From positions 1 to 35,115 of the forward strand of contig JBHHXG010000009.1 in NCBI GenBank assembly GCA_046756985.1: a DNA stretch of 35,115 nucleotides. Direction: 5' to 3'. The notes under the pieces were generated by a model. That model was not told the DNA's origin. It ran no database searches and saw nothing but the letters and a program-made list of their open reading frames with translations. Of this stretch, positions 32,873-35,115 are shown piece by piece. Every line of letters begins with the position of its first letter. Position 1 is the stretch's first letter. Made by a program: the position numbers and the translations under genes. This DNA comes from JBHHXG01 sp046756985 (GTDB lineage: Bacteria > Pseudomonadota > Zetaproteobacteria > Mariprofundales > Mariprofundaceae).

Positions 32873-33250
32873 ATGATGAAGAAAGACAAGGGATTTACCC
32901 TTATTGAGTTGATGATCGTTGTGGCGATCATCGGTATCCTGGCAGCCATTGCAATCCCGCAGTTTGCTGCTTACCGCGTCAAGGCATTCAACAGTTCGGC
33001 CCAGTCCGACCTGCGTAATTCCATGACCGCTGAAGAGGCCTATTTTGCTGATTATCAGGTCTATTTTGTTCAGGCTAGCACAACAGGACCGGCAAGCGTT
33101 GGTTCAACGGGTGTTAAGATTTCCAAGAACGTGACGCTGGCGCTGGCAACGACAACCACTGGCGGCTTGGGCGATTACACTGGTTCCGCGGTGCATACTG
33201 CCGGTAACCACACATACACGGTGACGGGCTCGGTTGGCTCTATCCGCTAA
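32873..33250 (+). CDS. Type IV major pilin-like protein 1
   Basis: A 125-residue type IVa prepilin. The leader MMKKDKG is cleaved before Phe8 (FTLIELMIVVAIIGILAAIAIPQF), giving a 118-residue mature protein with Glu at mature position 5. It contains no cysteine, so the usual C-terminal disulfide loop is missing. The tail is rich in Thr, Ser and Gly (TTTTGGLGDYTG, TYTVTGSVGSIR). AGGAGG lies seven bases before ATG 32873. An upstream in-frame start at 32777 would cross the promoter and is rejected. Subunit of a pilus for motility, attachment or DNA uptake. Confidence 0.93.
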   Translation: MMKKDKGFTLIELMIVVAIIGILAAIAIPQFAAYRVKAFNSSAQSDLRNSMTAEEAYFADYQVYFVQASTTGPASVGSTGVKISKNVTLALATTTTGGLGDYTGSAVHTAGNHTYTVTGSVGSIR

Positions 33251-33257
33251 TTAGGCT

Positions 33258-33283
33258 AAGGCGCCTTCGGGCGCCTTTTCCTT
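33258..33283 (+). terminator. Intrinsic terminator between the two pilin genes
   Basis: AAGGCGCC, a TTCG tetraloop and GGCGCCTT form an eight-base-pair hairpin directly followed by a T-rich tract. It begins seven bases after the first pilin stop. No new promoter is evident before the second pilin gene, so read-through would set its level. Confidence 0.88.
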
Positions 33284-33300
33284 TATAAGGGGAGGGTTTA

Positions 33301-33699
33301 ATGCAGACTTTCAAAGGCTTTACCCTGATTGAGTTGATGATCGTGGTCGCGATTATTGGCGTTCTTGCAGCGATTGCCATTCCCCAGTTTGCTTCGTATC
33401 GCGTCAAGGCATTCAACGCATCAGCGCAGTCGAATTTGCGCGAGGCCATGACCTTTGAAGAGGCCTACTTTGCAACTTTTCTTACGGGCTATGTCCCCTT
33501 TGGTTCCGGAGGCTTGCCTGGGCCGATGGTTATCGCGGTTGGCGGCACCGATGGCTTCAAGGTTACGCTGAACGTTGTTCTGGATGTCCAGACGACCACG
33601 ACTGGCGGGATTGACGATTATACCGTGAGTTCCTTCCATACCGTTGGTGACAAGTCCTATTCCGTTACAGGGACGGTCGGCAATATTCGAATCAAATAG
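33301..33699 (+). CDS. Type IV pilin-like protein 2 (tandem paralogue)
   Basis: A 132-residue prepilin. The leader MQTFKG precedes FTLIELMIVVAIIGVLAAIAIPQF. It is close to pilin 1 through the N-terminal helix (YRVKAFNxSAQSxLRxxMTxEEAYFA) and again at the C-terminus (TTTTGGxxDYT, SVTGTVGNIR), but differs in the middle, where GLPGPMVIAVGGTDG is inserted. It also lacks cysteine. GGGGAGGG lies four bases before ATG 33301. It probably arose by tandem duplication and lies beyond a strong terminator, so a minor pilin or a variant subunit is likely. Confidence 0.92.
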   Translation: MQTFKGFTLIELMIVVAIIGVLAAIAIPQFASYRVKAFNASAQSNLREAMTFEEAYFATFLTGYVPFGSGGLPGPMVIAVGGTDGFKVTLNVVLDVQTTTTGGIDDYTVSSFHTVGDKSYSVTGTVGNIRIK

Positions 33700-33711
33700 T
33701 TCATTCTGAGT

Positions 33712-35115
33712 ATGCATAACCGTTATCCCGCTTGGCTGGTGCTGCTGTGGGCGGCTTACGGCGCTGTATTGCCATGGTATCTGCAGCCTGCATCTGCCTG
33801 GCGGGATGGGCCGGAGTTTGTGGTGGCTGCCTGGGGCCTGGGGATTTCCCATCCGGCCGGTTTCCCGCTGTATCAATCGCTGACGTGGATGTTCGAACAG
33901 CTTCCTCTGGCAGATATCGTGCTGCGCAATCATGCTTTCAGCGCCATCTTTACTCTGATTGCAGCCGTGCTGTTGTACGAAGCGGCATTGTCTTTGCTGC
34001 GATACCTCAATCGCGGCAAGGATGTTCCAGACTGTGAACGTTACCTTGCTGGCTGGGTCAGCATATCCTGGTTATTTATGCCTTCCCAGCTTGAAAATGC
34101 TATCCAGGCTGAGGCATATTCGCTTTTTGCCGCGTTTATCTTTCTTATCTGCAAATTACTGTTTGATTTTCTTATCTCCCGAGAGTCGCGTAAATATATT
34201 CTGGCTGTTTTCATCGCCGGCATAGGCTGTGGTAATCACGCAACTCTTGGTGTGTTCCTCTTCCCATTTATCATTGCTTTAGGTGTATACAGGTATTTTG
34301 GCGAGGCATTGTGGACCGCTTTGGGCGGTGTTTTGGCGGGGCTCTGGGGCCTGTCGATTTATCTGTATTTACCCGTTCGTTCGCTAATGGAACCAACATT
34401 TGACTGGGGCAATCCTGAAACATGGAGCAGATTCTGGGCTCAAGTTCTGGATCGCAAGGACACAGGTACGCATTTTTCCCAGTTAAGCGATTCGGTGCAG
34501 GACATATCAGAGCCCTTTTCCCTCCACTTTCTCGTTCTGGAGGACTGGTTCGGGAGCATCGGGTTGCTTCTTATGGTTTGCGGCTGGGGCTGGCTGCTGG
34601 TTCGGTATCCGCGGGTGGCATTGATGAGTCTGAGCTGGATGGGGGTGCTATTTCTGTTTTTTCTGGGTTGGGCATCCGGAACCGTGCTTACCGGTTTCTT
34701 GGGCATGCTCTTGCTGGGGGTCCTGATTGTGCTGCGGGAACTCATGTTGGTGAGTGGGCGGCAATTGGGGAAAGTCTGCACTTTGGCAGCCGTGCTTATT
34801 GCCGGGGCTGTTTTTTACAATGTCTACACTGCCGGCATGCGCTTTATGGTAAATCGGGCAGATTATCTTCCGAGTGAACTGGTCCGGGCCCAACTGCTGA
34901 ATTTACCGTATCGCGCGTCCATATTGGCCGGCCCGTCATGGTTCCAATTGCGAGGTCTTGCTGACCTGGAAGGTCTCCGGCCAGATGTAAGTATTGTGGG
35001 CCTGGGAGATGTGATTAGCCCACAGTATTTCCGGCCCTTGCAATCACGCCAGATTCCACTGGTGCATTTCCCAACTGTGATGCTTCCTGAAATTGGCGAA
35101 CCACTGGCTTCGCTC
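33712..35115 (+). CDS. DUF2723/TMEM260-like membrane glycosyltransferase candidate (3' end outside window)
   Basis: An open frame from ATG 33712 runs through the window end (468 codons seen, no stop). The protein is rich in membrane segments and carries the N-terminal motif WRDGPEFVVAAWGLGISHPAGFPLY (key residues Asp32, Glu35, His47, Pro48), which marks DUF2723 proteins, a GT-C-type family. A short soluble region (about 222-285) precedes more helices, and a more polar C-terminal part begins near residue 385. The human family member TMEM260 is reported to be a protein O-mannosyltransferase. Its place 12 bases after a pilin gene suggests pilin glycosylation, as tfpO and tfpW do in Pseudomonas. 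This is inference. The Shine-Dalgarno is weak. Confidence 0.75.
   Translation, partial: MHNRYPAWLVLLWAAYGAVLPWYLQPASAWRDGPEFVVAAWGLGISHPAGFPLYQSLTWMFEQLPLADIVLRNHAFSAIFTLIAAVLLYEAALSLLRYLNRGKDVPDCERYLAGWVSISWLFMPSQLENAIQAEAYSLFAAFIFLICKLLFDFLISRESRKYILAVFIAGIGCGNHATLGVFLFPFIIALGVYRYFGEALWTALGGVLAGLWGLSIYLYLPVRSLMEPTFDWGNPETWSRFWAQVLDRKDTGTHFSQLSDSVQDISEPFSLHFLVLEDWFGSIGLLLMVCGWGWLLVRYPRVALMSLSWMGVLFLFFLGWASGTVLTGFLGMLLLGVLIVLRELMLVSGRQLGKVCTLAAVLIAGAVFYNVYTAGMRFMVNRADYLPSELVRAQLLNLPYRASILAGPSWFQLRGLADLEGLRPDVSIVGLGDVISPQYFRPLQSRQIPLVHFPTVMLPEIGEPLASL

Overview
The window is an ordinary chromosomal stretch of a Gram-negative proteobacterium with moderate GC. It carries genes for Kdo and LPS export (kdsD, kdsC, lptCAB), the ubiquinone factors ubiX and ubiK, and type IV pilins. 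Gene order and protein character fit a zetaproteobacterium such as Mariprofundus, but that is inference from memory, not a database result. Coding density is very high. Operons are tightly packed with many ATGA, TGATG or TTGA overlaps, and GTG and TTG starts are common. I see no tRNA, rRNA, CRISPR array or prophage.

Layout. (1) 97-4572, minus strand: argD-argF-argG, then a cytochrome b561-like gene, a 16-codon arsR remnant and a thioredoxin-type arsC. (2) 4676-10231, plus strand: trpF-trpB-trpA, a metallo-beta-lactamase-fold phosphodiesterase-like gene, accD and folC. (3) 10279-19509, minus strand: a Rossmann dehydratase-like gene, plsY, a LysM protein, dprA, topA, rimI, then ilvB-ilvH from their own promoter. 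A 273-bp IS5-type MITE lies exactly between the LysM gene and dprA. (4) 19690-24151, plus strand: a membrane protein with a histone-H1-like tail, an acyl-CoA ligase, an exported adhesin/tail-fibre-like protein and a small GIY-YIG protein. (5) yajQ (minus), then from 24849 on the plus strand an M23 endopeptidase, kdsD-kdsC-lptC-lptA-lptB, ubiX, a DUF3568-like lipoprotein, ubiK and comM. (6) 32757-35115: a type IV pilin locus with a sigma-54 promoter, two tandem pilins separated by a terminator, and a DUF2723/TMEM260-like membrane glycosyltransferase candidate that runs off the window.

How they fit together. Most genes are housekeeping: arginine, tryptophan and branched-chain amino acids, fatty acid, phospholipid and folate synthesis, LPS transport and ubiquinone. 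DprA, ComM and the pilins together suggest a naturally transformable cell. The points most worth a second look are the tandem-pilin locus (sigma-54 promoter, an inverted repeat upstream, a perfect 16-bp palindrome at the predicted mRNA 5' end, an internal terminator and the adjacent putative glycosyltransferase), the MITE whose target duplication supplies the LysM stop codon, the arsR stub, and the exported adhesin/GIY-YIG pair.
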